A stretch of DNA of 64,000 nt from Euphorbia lathyris. Lineage: Eukaryota; Streptophyta; Magnoliopsida; Malpighiales; Euphorbiaceae. Shown one piece after another: positions 11,116 to 22,830 of the stretch. Positions within the stretch are counted from its first letter, which is position 1; the number at the start of each line of letters is the position of its first letter. The translations under genes were made by a program, and so were the position numbers. The notes beneath the pieces are model-generated. The model was given only the letters and a program-made list of their open reading frames with translations, had not been told where the DNA came from and searched no databases. The stretch lies in NCBI RefSeq assembly GCF_963576675.1, contig NC_088919.1:49498501-49562500 (forward strand), given 5' to 3'.

Positions 11116-12361
11116 AGAGAAGAGATTATGTTTCGTTCAACCTTTGAAAAATTAGTATCTGCGGAAGAGGATTAGGATGGAAAGCTCAAAATGAGAAAGA
11201 AAATAAAGCCTAACGATTATGCTGCGATGTCGCATTTGTGACGAATTCGTCACAGATGCCTGCAACAAGAGTTTTCGCATTTGTGATGAAATTTGTCGCA
11301 TCTACAATGAAATTACTCCTATCGCAACTGTGACAGCATAGATGTGACAACTGTTGTCGCATTTGTGATGAATTGTGACAAATTTCATCACAAATGCGAC
11401 AAAAATGGAGAAAAATGAAAGAAAATGGAGGAAATTGAAACGATAACATTACAGATGAAGAAAGAGGCAAGACCAACGAGAAAAGCATGCGTATAAGCTA
11501 AAAACATACCATTTATATGGGAAATCTTAATTTGTTTTGTGGTTCCTTTCCAAAATTTAGAATACTTCAATAATCTCAAAAACCGCTAACGATTGGTATC
11601 AGAAATTAAAGAAGGTGAACCGAAGAAGAAGTTGAAACGAAGAAGAAGAAGAAGAAGAAGAAGGAGAAGAAGGAGAAGAGGAAGCGGGAGCGGGAGCAGG
11701 AGCAGAAGCAGAAGTTGAATGGAGCTAGGGGTATATTTGTCCAAAAGGGATGAAAGTGTCTAATTTGGTGAGATGAAAGCAAAGTGGGTGAGATATATTA
11801 ATGGACCCCTTCAGTTGGGATATATTAGTAATTAGCCTCAAATTAACTGGGTTATTCTCTCAATTAGGAAATTACTACTACAATTCCAATTCCAATATTT
11901 TAAAAAATTGCAAATTACAATTACAGCAATAAATTTACCATTACATTTACCACTACAATTTTAATTCCAATATTTTAAGCAAATGCCATTCTAATACTAG
12001 TCAATATTAATAGAGATTGACAACTGGATTCTATTTCTACAAAAAAAAAAATATAAAACCTTATTTTTTTTACAAGACTACAAAATTCAGAAAATGAAAT
12101 TGCAATGTGTGATTTCCATTAATAATCAGAACCCATAACCTAGTTCATCAAAAATAAGAAAAAAACTCAAAACCAAAATCTGGTTCTGCTATCTCTTCTT
12201 GCTCGATTAACAATTCAATTAATGAAATTATATAATCATATAACATAACATAAAAAAAATTTAGACGATTTTATATGCGCCAATCATTTTTATGGATTTA
12301 TTATGGAGAGAGAGTATTTTTGAAAAATATGGACAATCATTTATTATATAGAGAGAAATAT
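11116..12361. other. Spacer with inverted repeats and GAA-rich microsatellite
   Basis: No gene seen. 11226-11401 holds several direct and inverted copies of TCGCATTTGTGAYGAA, including a hairpin with 17-base arms (11355-11371 and 11385-11401). This resembles subterminal repeats of a DNA transposon. 11638-11712 is a GAA/GGA microsatellite. The rest is AT-rich. Confidence 0.6.
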
Positions 12362-13723
12362 TATTGGTCCCTTGTTATGGGAGAATTAGCTCCTGGGAGG
12401 GAGGGGGGGGAGGGGTTAATGGAACTATTTCGGATTTAAAGATTTTAGCCAATAATAAATATTTCTCACAACACAATAGCACGATTCAGAGTACAAATGT
12501 TAAAGGTTCAGAGGCAACTTCAGTTGATTAGCAACTAAGATTGCTTATGTCCTTAGTTCAAAAGATAACGCCTAAAGGGGCTTCCGAACTTAGCACGTTT
12601 AAGACACAACTCTGACTAGTTAATGTTTTTTTACTTCCGAATTAAAACCAAGCAGTTATAGGGAGTAAGAGTTAAAAAATGATACTCAACAGTTTTATCC
12701 TGGTTCGGCCTGCCTACATCCAGTCCCCGAGATTCGTCTTCCAAGCTTTAATCCACTACTGAGCTCTTTCTGGTAGAGCACAAACCCTTACAATAGATGT
12801 TGATCAATTACAGAGTACCTTCCTCTATAATCCTACACTCAAAACTATCTAACTCTGTTTGCTAAATACCGAACAAACAGAGATTCCGAACTAATCTATA
12901 AGATAGATGATTTTTGTTCTAATCTAAGAACACTTTGAAGGAACTAAAGAAAAGATTAAAGAAAAGATTACACAGATGAGTATGAAAGTTTGTGTAACAA
13001 TTCTAGGTTTGCTTTGCTTAGAACTTCAAGAGATGATTCACTTAGAATTTTTTTGCGTTGAAGATCAAGTTCCAAAGTTGCAAATGAGGGGCCTTTTATA
13101 GTTGACACCTGAAGGCTGGGTCATTTCGAATTTCAAAATAACCATTGAGTGGGAAACATTCTGTTGTCACTTTCACTCCTCAGAAGCCAATGTCAATAAG
13201 CCAATAATCTTCTATCTTTTACTGTTGGTTTTGTTTGTTCCGCTGTGCATCAGAGTTGGTTGGAAGCAGACTGGTTGGTCTAACCAAATAAAGCAAAGTT
13301 CTCAGGTTGACTAAGAGACAAGCCATCTGTTGGTTTTGAATCTTTCCTTATCTGGTAAGGTATTGTCACTTGCGCAGAAGTCAACTCTTGATCTTGTCTA
13401 ATGTGGTTGATCTTGTCTAATGTGGCTTGGTCTTTATCTTCCAGATTGATCCTATCTTTGAGACACATAAGAAACTTCTGGATCCTTCTGCATGTTGGGC
13501 TAGAGCTTTATCCACAAGCCTTTGTCGAATGGGCTTGGACTTAAGGCTTAAGACCTTATGTAATTTCTTTGAACTAAAGCTTAAATTATCAAACACTTCA
13601 ACAAATACATTAGTATAAATAAATCAACATTTAATTTTAATATGCTATTAATTATGAAGATATTAATTTAATTTAATATTTTTTTGTCATAATCAAAATC
13701 AACGTGGAAATTGTGTTTCAACA
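12362..13723 (-). mobile_element. Diverged SIRE-like LTR, probably solo
   Basis: About 1,360 bp matching the SIRE-like LTRs in order: TATTGGTCCC at the left (TG mutated to TA), a G-rich tract near 12400, the GTTCGGCC...CAGTCCCCGAGATTCG block (about 12700-12735), and TTTCAACA at the right. No primer site or gag follows on the left and no interior on the right. The flanking 5-mers (aatat and atgtc) do not match, so a target duplication is not confirmed. It is more diverged than the other copies. Confidence 0.75.
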
Positions 13724-14457
13724 ATGTCTTTAGGTATATTAAATAAATTAAAAAATATGTATGTATATATTTTTTTTTATTATAAGAAATTATTAAAAGA
13801 TTAAAAATTTGTTTTTTATTTTAATAAATTAATATCAACAATGATAAAATATATATTTAGTCTCTGCCTTTTTACGTCTCACTTTATTTTAAAAAACATA
13901 TTATAATGTCTCTATTTTTTTTGTCACTGTTAACATTTGGTCTTTTGTTTTTTTTTTAGATTTTTCACCAAATATATCTTAGCTTTCAGGACAGTCACAG
14001 TGCAATACAAAATGACCATAGTGCAGTACAAAATGACCATATTACTCTGGTATTTTCTGTTTGTCTATTTATGTCGAATATAATGGTTAAAAAAAGATAA
14101 AAGGACCAAAAAGTTAACAGTAACAAAAGATAGACACCTTATAATGTCTTTTTCAAAATAGGGGGACTAAACATTGTGCAAATTTAACCTTAACGTTTCC
14201 AAACAAGATCAATTTTAGTCCTGCAATATCGAAAATTTGAAAAGATTAGTTTGATTATTATTTAGCCGTCACATCGGACTTTTCAAACAAGTTTGTCGAT
14301 AAATTGAATCAGTTTCGTTCATTTTTTGCTAGGTATTTGTAACTATATTAATAACACAGTAAATTATTTTAGACAATTTGATAAAAGAAAATTGTGATTA
14401 ACTTATAGGCAGTAGATTTAGTTTTAGCATTTTAACAGAATTTGTATTAATAATATA
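13724..14457. other. AT-rich spacer
   Basis: About 730 bp of AT-rich DNA. It contains a short tandem CAGTGCAATACAAAATGACCAT / AGTGCAGTACAAAATGACCAT at about 13998-14040. No coding or RNA feature seen. Confidence 0.6.
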
Positions 14458-14788
14458 CTAAATGTCACACCCGACCCAAAACGGCATCAGATATGAAAGG
14501 AAAATAGGATAACACGAACGCCTAACAGTCTGAAACACGAACCTGTTTTCTATTACATAAAAATTTATTTGGACTACGTAAAGTTTATTTAATTATTTGG
14601 CTTGGACTTGATAATTCTATCAAGCTTCCTACGTATCCCGAACGTCTTTTAATCTTTTAAATCGGGAATCAAAGCCACGTAGTTCTACCTATTTTAGGTA
14701 GTTCTCTTAATTAGGTAGTTCTCTTAACTTATTGACACGTTGATTGATTCGCTAATAACTTAATTGTATATTTCACTTTATTACTATA

Positions 14789-15297
14789 TGATAACTTGCC
14801 GGATCCGATTTGATATTCTATGCCCGAGTAACCTGCAAAACAGAACCGGAGACAGGATCTCCGGGAAAACTCTCCGACGATCAAGTCAGTTTTTGTAAGA
14901 AGGTTGGTAATTTGACAATAGTATTGCGGAAAAAATTGTGAGCGTACCTTTTTCCCTCGTTCTTAAGGCCTTTTATAGGTGTTTTTTAGGTAACCGCCGA
15001 GGGCGATTACTCCTTAGTGGGCCACGTTCTGAGGGCGGTTCCCCCTTTTTAGGCCATGTCCCTTTCGTGGCTTTCATGGCAACGAACGTGGTTTTGAGTG
15101 GGAGTCTTGATGCTCCGTTTAGGAATTCGGGGCGGTTACTCGCTTCACCCGTTTTCGCCTATTCGGGTCCCATTCGGGGCGGTTACTCGCTGCGCCCGCT
15201 TCCTTTATTCGGGTCTCATCCGATCTTAGACCATAGGTCTAAGTATGGGCTGGGCCTGCGAAATGAATATGACCCAGTTTAGCCTCGTGGGTCATCA
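14789..15297 (-). repeat. 3' LTR of Tat-type element
   Basis: 509 bp; matches 24245-24753. It contains tandem GGGCGGTTACTCGCT-like motifs (about 15130-15200). The small ORFs in each LTR are shadows of the repeat. Confidence 0.92.
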
Positions 15298-15313
15298 CAT
15301 GCCTCCCCTTTAG
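15298..15313 (-). other. Polypurine tract of Tat-type element
   Basis: On the minus strand this reads CTAAAGGGGAGGCATG directly before the 3' LTR, the expected plus-strand primer. It shows that the element's sense strand is minus, opposite to the gene at 15553-17878. Confidence 0.8.
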
Positions 15314-15552
15314 TTTGATACAAGAGCCCTTTAGGGTCTGTTCATAGGGGACGCTTCGTTTTTGCTTGTCTATTCAAAATTCAAAAACTTGTGAATTTTT
15401 CCTCTTTCGTTATTTCTTTTCCGGTGTCATCTTTTCCGGCGTTGACCTCTTATTTCCGTCATTTCTCTGTGTTGTCTTTCCCATGTAAGTTTTCCTCTTC
15501 ATAATTTGTACCTCGTTCGGCTTTTTACTTCTGTTTATTTCTTTTCCTCAAC

Positions 15553-17878
15553 ATGTCGAACCCCGACCTTGACTTCGCACCGTTCGATGAGAGCTACGTC
15601 CGTGAGGTTTCTCATGAAGTTGATGAGATGGTTGATGAAGTTTCAACCAGTTCTCATGGGTCTGATTCCCACCCCGCTGACTTCCTCCACCTGGCGAATA
15701 CAACCGACGAGGGTCTAGGTTTTGACCCTAAGAAGTTGATTCCGCCACCTGTCCCAACCCCCCGCTTGTTACCAAAGAGGGACAGGTCGGGAAGCCTAGT
15801 TTGTCGCGAGACCATTGAGGATTTGCGGGTGCAATATCCTTGGCTCCAAGGTCTCGAGACCATCATTCCCGGGGAGGATAGAGGACCGGGCTATTACCCA
15901 AAGGGGTATTTCACCATTTTCGTCGCCCAGATTATCTACGGCTTCACTTATCCGCTGGCGGATGAGATTGCTTCCATCCTCGGCGGTTACGGAATCGCAC
16001 CCGGGCAGTTACATCCAAATGGATGGGCCGACTTGACCCTGGATAAATTTCTGGCGGATTGTTTGGAGGTTCCTTTCTCGCTTAAAATTTTCTCCAAGCT
16101 TCATCATTTCAAGAGTTCGGCGGGGTATTTCACTTTCATCCGCCAGAGCGGATACTATGGTTTTGACGAGAAACTGAACAAGATCCGCGAGTGGGATCGC
16201 TCTTACTTTTTTATCAAGTTTAATGAGGGAAATCCGAACTTCCTTCGCCATTGGGGCCGGCCCAATGTGAAGAGTTTGGACTTCGGTTATCCCAGCGAGG
16301 AAGAATCCGCCGTCATCAAGTTCCTGAAGAGTACCCCTGCTTTTGTATGGACATATGATCAGGCCTTCCATATGCTAAGGAGCCGAGTAGCGATTGCCTA
16401 CCGCGAGGGGGATCGCGTGGTCTATATCCCTTATCGCGTTTTTGTACAAGGTACTTTTTATTTCCAAGTTGATGATTTCTTTTAACCCTTTGCAGGGGTG
16501 ATCCTTTATCTCAAATCGCTGCAGATCGGGAGGCTAAAGCCCTAGCGAGAAGGAAAAAGTGGATGGCGGGAACCGCCTCCGTTGTAGGGGCGGATTCTTC
16601 TGGAGGAACGATTCCTTCCATTGAGGCGGCTTCTCCTGTAAGGGCCTCCATTTCACAAGGTCCCGCTTCTGCCTCCGATGATCTTCTTTTGACGAGGAAG
16701 CGGAAGATAAGTGCGGATACAGAGTCTTCTCGTCCCAAGAAGAAGAACACCTCCGTGTCCCTTACTGTTGGCGGTACACCCGTATCCGCCTCATCCAAAG
16801 GAAAGAGCAGTACCCCAATTCATGAGGTATCCTGATCTATTCCCTCTTTCTATATTGCTACTTTTTTCCTCATGAGCTATCTGCTGTTCTCTTGATATTT
16901 TTCTTTACGCCTTTGCAGCCAATTCCCGACATCAGCGGATGGTGGAATAGGACCTTTGGCATGGCCGTGAGTTTTTCTTGCAAGGACATTGTCTCTTCCA
17001 TATGCAATGTCCTCGGGCGGCTTCCCTCTGCTTCCCATGTGCGTGAACAAGTACCGCTCCCTACCGCTATGGAGGGGATCGAGAAGCGTTCTGTAGAGGT
17101 ATATTGTTGCTTGTCATTCTCTTTCAAGGATCTTGCGTCCATTGTAACCGCCTATTTCTATTCGCCCTTTTTTATTCGTGAGCCGTCTTATATGCAGATT
17201 ATCAATTTCGCTGAGGGCATTCTCCGAAGGGATGCCGAGCGAGCCAAGGAGTTGGAAGGTCTTGGTACTGAATTGGCGACTCAAAAGTCACTTTATGATG
17301 ATGTCCAAGGGAAGGTGAAGGTCCTAGAAGGCGCCCTTCAGAAGGCTGTGAGCGAGAAGGAGGAGGCTCTTAAATCTCTTCAGGCTAAGTCCGATGAGCT
17401 GCGAAAGGCCCTCGATGATCTAGCTGATTCCAAGGAGACACAAAAGAAGAGGGCTGAGGAAATTCTGGCTGAAGACGGTGCCCGCATCTATTGGTATGGG
17501 GAGCGGATTCATGCCGCTTATGAGCATGGACATCAGGGTCTCGTACTTAACCGCCCCAAGGTTCCCATCCCTAAAAAGGATTTAACTGAGAAGTGGGACA
17601 AGCTGGAAGCCGAGGATGCTGATATGGATGAGGTACTCCTCTTAGATTGGAAGAGTTTTCAGGAATCTCCAATTATCGGCGAGATTCCTACCCAGAATGC
17701 GGAAGAAGGGGCACCGCATGACATCTCTCAGCCTGAGCAAGAGGTACCGCCCTCTGAAGCAGTTATTGATTCGAGGGTTGAGGATTCGCTTGAAGTAGAT
17801 CCGCCCACTGGAGGAGATGAGGGAGTCGCTGGAGGCGAGGAAAGCAATAGGGGTGAAGGAGAGGAAGCTGTAGCATAG
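15553..17878 (+). CDS. Antisense multi-exon ORF in Tat-type element (gypsy-type 'Transposase_28'-like domain plus coiled coil)
   Basis: A plus-strand gene convergent with gag-pol. Exon 1, from ATG 15553 to about 16450, encodes an acidic N-terminus. A domain of about 200 residues follows (YYPKGYF, about residue 115; GIAPGQLHPNGW, about 147-158; later GYFTF and YYGF), resembling the Pfam 'putative gypsy type transposon' domain. Exon 2 (about 16496-16826) is Ser-rich with a KRK...KKK basic patch, a possible nuclear signal. Exon 3 is 16919-17098. Exon 4 (17198-17878) is a Lys/Glu heptad-like coiled coil with an acidic tail ending at TAG 17876-17878. The introns 16827-16918 and 17099-17197 have GT..AG ends and keep phase 0. 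The 45-nt gap 16451-16495 has GT..AG ends, is short for plants and does not keep frame, so this model point is uncertain or a one-base lesion is present. Function unknown. Maize Grande elements are a known precedent for antisense genes in this position. Confidence 0.75.
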
Positions 17879-18586
17879 TTTAATTTATATTTGGACTTTT
17901 TGTATGTAACAACCTGCCCGTATATATTAATTTTCTTTCACTTGCCGCTTTGCCTATACGTGCGATTATTGTCACTTTATTTTCATGTATGATCCTTGCC
18001 TTTTGCCGACTCCATACTTGTAATTCTTCATAGTAATTTTTGCTTTCGCTAGGGTGGCCAGACCCTTTTTACAATTTTTGAGTACTCGTTTATTCGCTTA
18101 ATTTTATGCCTTACTCTATTATTTTTCTTTCGAAAATAATATAATCTTAAGGTTAATCATAAGGTTTTGCGAGTGATGCGTAACCATGCATCCGCCTTTC
18201 TTTAATAGGCAACATATTTATGTGTTTTTTGAGTTTAACCCTAAGGGTTTTGCGAGTGATGCGTAATCATGCATCCGCCTTTCTTTAATAGGCAACACAT
18301 TTATGTGTTTTTTGAGTTTAACCCTAAGGGTTTTGCGAGTGATGCGTAATCATGCATCCGCCTTTCTTTAATAGGCAACACATTTATGTGTTTTTAAGAA
18401 CAATCCGCATTCGGGCGTAACATATTGAATAAATGTAATAATTGAATACCTTTATTGATAAAGAGAAAAGGTTTATTACATAGGGACACCAATTGTGTGG
18501 GATCAAAGCCTCATTAAAACCTTTTATCAGAAAACCCAATGGGAAAAACTCATAAAAGGAAAAAGAGTACTCATCATTTCCTCGAA
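17879..18586. repeat. Convergent spacer with three 83-bp tandem repeats
   Basis: It separates the 3' end of the plus-strand gene from the 3' end of pol. 18163-18395 holds three copies, at an 83-bp period, of a unit starting GGTTTTGCGAGTGATGCGTA and containing ATGCATCCGCC and CAACACATTTATGTG. The third copy is partial. The unit may contain shared 3' end signals, but this is inference. Confidence 0.85.
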
Positions 18587-19767
18587 CTACTCAGCCTTTT
18601 TATATAGGCGTAGATTCTCTAGATTCCAGGTGCGCGGGAGCTTCTTTCCGCTCATTTCTTCTATTTCAAAAGTGGCTGGTCCCAGCTTCTTGGATACTTT
18701 GTATGGTCCTATCCAGTTGACGCCCAGCTTGCCTTTGCCATCTTTGGATTGTATTTTATCCGCTTTTTTCAAGACCAAGTCGTTCTCATTGATTATTACT
18801 TTTCGCATTCTTCTGTCATGATATTTCTTGATTCTATTGCGGTATACTGCCATTCGCATGTAAGCTTTTTCTCTTCGTTCCTCCACAGAATCCAAAGCAT
18901 CTCTAATGTTGATAGGATTTTGTGTGTCGCAATAATAAATTATCCGTCTGTGGGCGACTTGATTTCAACAGGTAGGACTGCTTCGGCTCCATAAACTAGC
19001 GAGAAAGGTGTTTCGCCTGTTGCTGCCTTTACAGAGGTTCTGTATGCCCACAACATATGGGGTATCTCATCCGCCCAACCTGTTTTTTTGTCTCCTAGCC
19101 GCTTCTTGATGCCTTGAATCATGGCCCTGTTGGTAACCTCCATCATACCATTCGATTGGGGATGGTTTACGGAAGAAAAATGATTTTTGATCCCCATGCT
19201 TTCGCAGTATGCTTTGAACTTGGCACAGTTGAACTGGGTGCCATTGTCGGTTATAAGCTTTTGCGGGATTCCAAATCGCATGATAATGTTCTCTCGTAAG
19301 AACTCGAGCATTCGCTCAGGTGTTTGTGCGGTTACTGCCTCCGCTTCTACCCATTTACTGAAGTGGTCAACTGCGACTATCAAGTACTTCCTTTTCTTTG
19401 TCGTTTCTGGGAATGGACCCACTATATCGATTCCCCATGTTGCGAATGGCCACGCCGTCATTATAGCGATTTGTTCGGCTCCGGGAACATGCTTTTCATT
19501 CGCATGTATTTGACAATTGTGACATTCTGCAACCATCTTCTGGGAATCTTCCACCACCTTGGGCCAGTAGTATCCCATCAGTTTGACCTTTCTTGCCAAC
19601 GCCGCCGAAGCTTCGTGCGCGCCACAAATTCCTTCATGTAATTCTCGCAGCACGTAGTCTCCTTCGTTGCGACTAATGCATTTCAACCATGGACATGTGT
19701 ACGATTTCCGACACAAAGTTCCATCCCGAATTGAGTATCGAGCTGACTGCCCAATTAGCTTTCTGGC
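18587..19767 (-). pseudogene. Gypsy integrase
   Basis: Integrase inserts element DNA into the host genome. In order on the minus strand: an HHCC zinc-binding region (HEGICGAH ... CHNC), a catalytic core with WGIDIVGP (Asp), ITDNGTQF (Asp) and SNGMMEVTNR (Glu), then a C-terminal GPYKV module ending at a TAG (18587-18589). All three acidic residues are present. No chromodomain follows, as expected for the Tat lineage. The frame is broken by a one-base shift near 18940-18950, between core and C-terminal module. It is separated from the upstream RNase H by an in-frame TGA (19768-19770). Apparent start codons inside this region are not biological starts. Confidence 0.9.
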
Positions 19768-20988
19768 TCAGCTCTTATCAACCGGTAAATCTCCCTGCTC
19801 CAGATATTGGCGAATGGGCATCCGCCAATCTTCATCGTCTTCCAGTTCTTCGATGACCATAATCTGATCGACCTCGAATGCTGGTGCCGATTTTATTTCC
19901 AATTTGCATGCCTTTTGACTCCATGGTTCTCTACTTGCCGCTGCTTTTGCCAATTCGTCAGCCTTTGCATTTTGGCCTCGCGGAACATGCACCATCTCCC
20001 AAACGACTCCCTTGTGCGTTAACTCTTGTGTCAATCTGCCGACTACCTGATGGTATTTTACTAGCTCCTCCTGTTTCACCAGATAATTTTTTGTGATCTG
20101 GTTTATCATGAGTTTGGAATCGCTGTAGATTACCACTCTTTCTGGGGTGAGTTCATTGAGCAACTTTAATCCGCATATCATTGCTTCATACTCTGCGGCA
20201 TTATTGGTAGTTTTGAAAGTTAATTTTGCTGCATAGCACATGCGAATAACCTCCGGGCCCTTGATGACGACTCCCAGCCCAGCTCCATCTGTAGATAATG
20301 CCCCATCTGTGTACATGCTCCACTCTTCTTTTTGTGCCTTCGGACATTCATCGTCATCCCAGGTGAATTCGTTCACGAAATCGGCGAGTACTTGGCTCTT
20401 TAGCGCTGGTCTCCCTTCATAGCGAATATCGAATTCTCCCAGGCGAATTGACCATTCCATCAACCGGCTGGATGCGTCAGGTTTCTGTAATACCTTTTGC
20501 ATTGGGATGCCAGTTCTCACAATGATAGTATGCGCCTGAAAGTATGGTTTCAATCTAGCCGCCGTGGTTATCACTGCGAGGGCCATTTTGTCCAACTTCG
20601 AATACCGGAGTTCTGCATCCTTCAGGACTTTGCTCACGTAGTACACTGGATATTGTTGTCCTTCTTCTTCTCGCACCATCACAGTGCATATCGCCATATT
20701 GGTGACGGATACGTAGAGAAATAAATCTTCTCCATCCTCCGGCCTACTCATCAAGGGCGGATAACACAGTAATCACTTTATCCCCTCGAATGCTTCTTGA
20801 CAATTCGGCGTCCATTCAAAGGACTTGGATTTTTTGATGGCATTGTAGAAAGGTAGACATCTCCTAGCTGAGCATGATATGAATCGCCCTAATGCCACCA
20901 ATCGCCCATTTAGTCTCTGTACTTCTCTTATGCTCCTCGGCGTTTTCATCTCCATTACTGCTTTAACCTTCTCGGGATTCGCCTCAAC
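19768..20988 (-). pseudogene. Gypsy RT end, RNase H and second (archaeal-like) RNase H
   Basis: 20400-20988 covers the end of RT and the usual Gypsy RNase H (YVSKVLKDAELRYSKLDK). It has an in-frame TGA at 20773-20775 and another marking its upstream edge (20989-20991). About 19840-20330 encodes a second RNase H with a complete D-E-D-D set: MYTDGA, NNAAEYEA, VIYSDSK and NAKADELA. This extra domain is characteristic of plant Tat elements, in which the first RNase H is thought to be degenerate. Apart from the TGA codons the frame is continuous with the flanking pol domains. Confidence 0.9.
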
Positions 20989-22308
20989 TCACTTGCCGCT
21001 AACAATGAAACCCAGGAACTTTCCCGCTCTTGCTCCGAATGTGCATTTCTCTGGGTTCAATTTGAGGCCATATTTGATTAGCACTTCCAGGATTTCTTTG
21101 ATATCCTGCGGGTGGTCTTGCATTTTCTTGCTTTTGATGATCATGTCATCAACGTAGATCGAGAAGTTCTCGCCGGATTTGTCTGAAAATATCTTGTTCA
21201 TCATCCTCTGGTATGTTGCTCCCGCGTTTTTCAATCCAAAGGGCATCACCTTGAAGCAATAAGTCGCCTGGTGAGTTATGAACGATGTTTTGATTTCATC
21301 CGCCTTCTTCATGGGTATCTGATGGTAACTGGATTTCACGTCGGTGAATGATAAAGCTTCATATCCTGCAGTTCCATCTACCAATATATCAATGTTAGGA
21401 AGCGGATACATATCCTTCGGACATGCCTTGTTCAGATCTTTGAAGTCGACGCACATTCTGTACGTTCCATTTGGCTTTTTGACTAGCACCACATTGGCTA
21501 ACCACTCCGGATAGGTGACTTCTCGAATTGCATCTGACTTTAGCAAATCCGCCACTGCTTTTTCAATCGCCTTTTGCCGCTCAAGAGCATGTCCTCTCTT
21601 TTTCTGTCGCACTGGGGTTGCACCTTTGTCTACATTCAAAAGATGGGTTGCTACGTCTGGACTTATTCCTTTCAGTATTTCATTTGGGGCGGCAAATGCC
21701 GACTCACATTGGACCAGCACCTCGGCAATGGCTTTCTTCGTTTCTTCGGGGAGGCCCGTCGCTATTCGCACATTTTTGTCGCTTGAGATGGCGAATAGTT
21801 CCGTTTCTCCCAATGCTTCCGCTGGCAACTTCTCCTCTACCCTATCTTCCTCGTCTGGCTTTGGTTCAAGTGACAATGTATAGGCCTGTTGAGATACAAG
21901 TTGATCACCTTCAACTATGACTCGCCCTTGGTGTGTTGGTAAATGTAATGTTAAATGCTTCATTGAGATGAGCGACTTCGTTTCTGACAGGAATGGGCGT
22001 CCCAGAATTATGTTGTAGGCCAATGGGAGATCAACAATTGCGAATTCTAAATCACCTCGCCATTTTAGCTTTTTATCGCCCATTTCTGCCTCCAACACCA
22101 CCTGTCCACTTGTTTGAGAGGATTGACCCCCAAAACCTGTTACATCCATGAATGTATGTTCCACTCGCTCGTCATTAATTCCCAACTTGTTGAATGCAGT
22201 CCGAGTAATAACATTACAAGAACTGCCAGTATCAATAAGGACCCGCTTGACGTCCCATCCTTCTACAGCCATTGTAATCACCAAAGCATCCACATGCGGC
22301 TCCGTGAT
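20989..22308 (-). pseudogene. Gypsy protease and reverse transcriptase
   Basis: A long open stretch within gag-pol. Protease: DTGSSCNV (about 22240) and ILGRPF (about 22000). RT: KKPNGTYRMCVDF (about 21450), LSFTDVKSSYHQ (catalytic Asp) and the YVDD box (about 21140-21151). The upstream limit is an in-frame TGA at 22309-22311 and the downstream limit a TGA at 20989-20991. Otherwise it keeps frame with gag. The catalytic residues are intact, so the damage is limited to the stops. Confidence 0.92.
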
Positions 22309-22830
22309 TCACGCGAATGAGTAATTGAGGGCATCCCCCCTATGAGTGTTGCTTTTTCGCTGTTCACGGCGAGCTCTTTTTGTTGGAGGCTCATAGATCC
22401 CACCGGCTATCACGTTTATCACTCCTTTTTTCTGCTTCTTTTCGGGCCTTGCCTCTTCTTCATGTGGTAACGTTGCTTTCTCGTCACTAGTCTCCTTTCG
22501 TACAAATTGATTCAGCTTGCCCCTTTCGATCAGCCTTTCAATCTCCTTCTTCAATTCATAGCAATCGTTCGTGTCGTGGCCGTTCAATCTGTGGAACCTG
22601 CAATATTTGTTAGGATGTCGCCCCAAATTGGTTCGACCTTTTACCTCGGGGAACCGCACATCCTTCTTCAGGGGGCTCTTTTCGATCCAAAGTAACACCT
22701 CCTGGCGAGTCATGTTTAATGGTGTCTGATATCCGCCACTTTGAAAGGGGCGATCGCCTCTTCGAACAAAATTACATTTGGACTGGGTCTGGCACCGATT
22801 GTCCGAAGTGGATCTAGCGGCATCTCTTTC
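22309..22830 (-). pseudogene. Gypsy gag C-terminal part with zinc knuckle variant
   Basis: Continues the gag frame after a TGA (22831-22833). It contains CRFHRLNGHDTNDC (about 22560-22602), a C-x2-H-x4-H-x4-C variant of the gag zinc knuckle seen in Tat elements, and a Lys/Glu-rich region. It ends at an in-frame TGA leading into protease. Confidence 0.8.

Noticed and set aside
12362..13723. Solo LTR with a verified target duplication
   Set aside because: Flanking 5-mers (aatat and atgtc) do not match, so I keep the LTR call but not the duplication.
14938..15282. 114-codon plus-strand ORF, repeated at 24394-24738
   Set aside because: Same reason: it is inside the 509-bp LTRs. Repetitive GGGCGGTTACTC motifs produce the frame.
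15654..16371. Minus-strand ORFs opposite the antisense gene
   Set aside because: They have no domain features and are shadows of the plus-strand frame, which has coding-like composition and intron structure.
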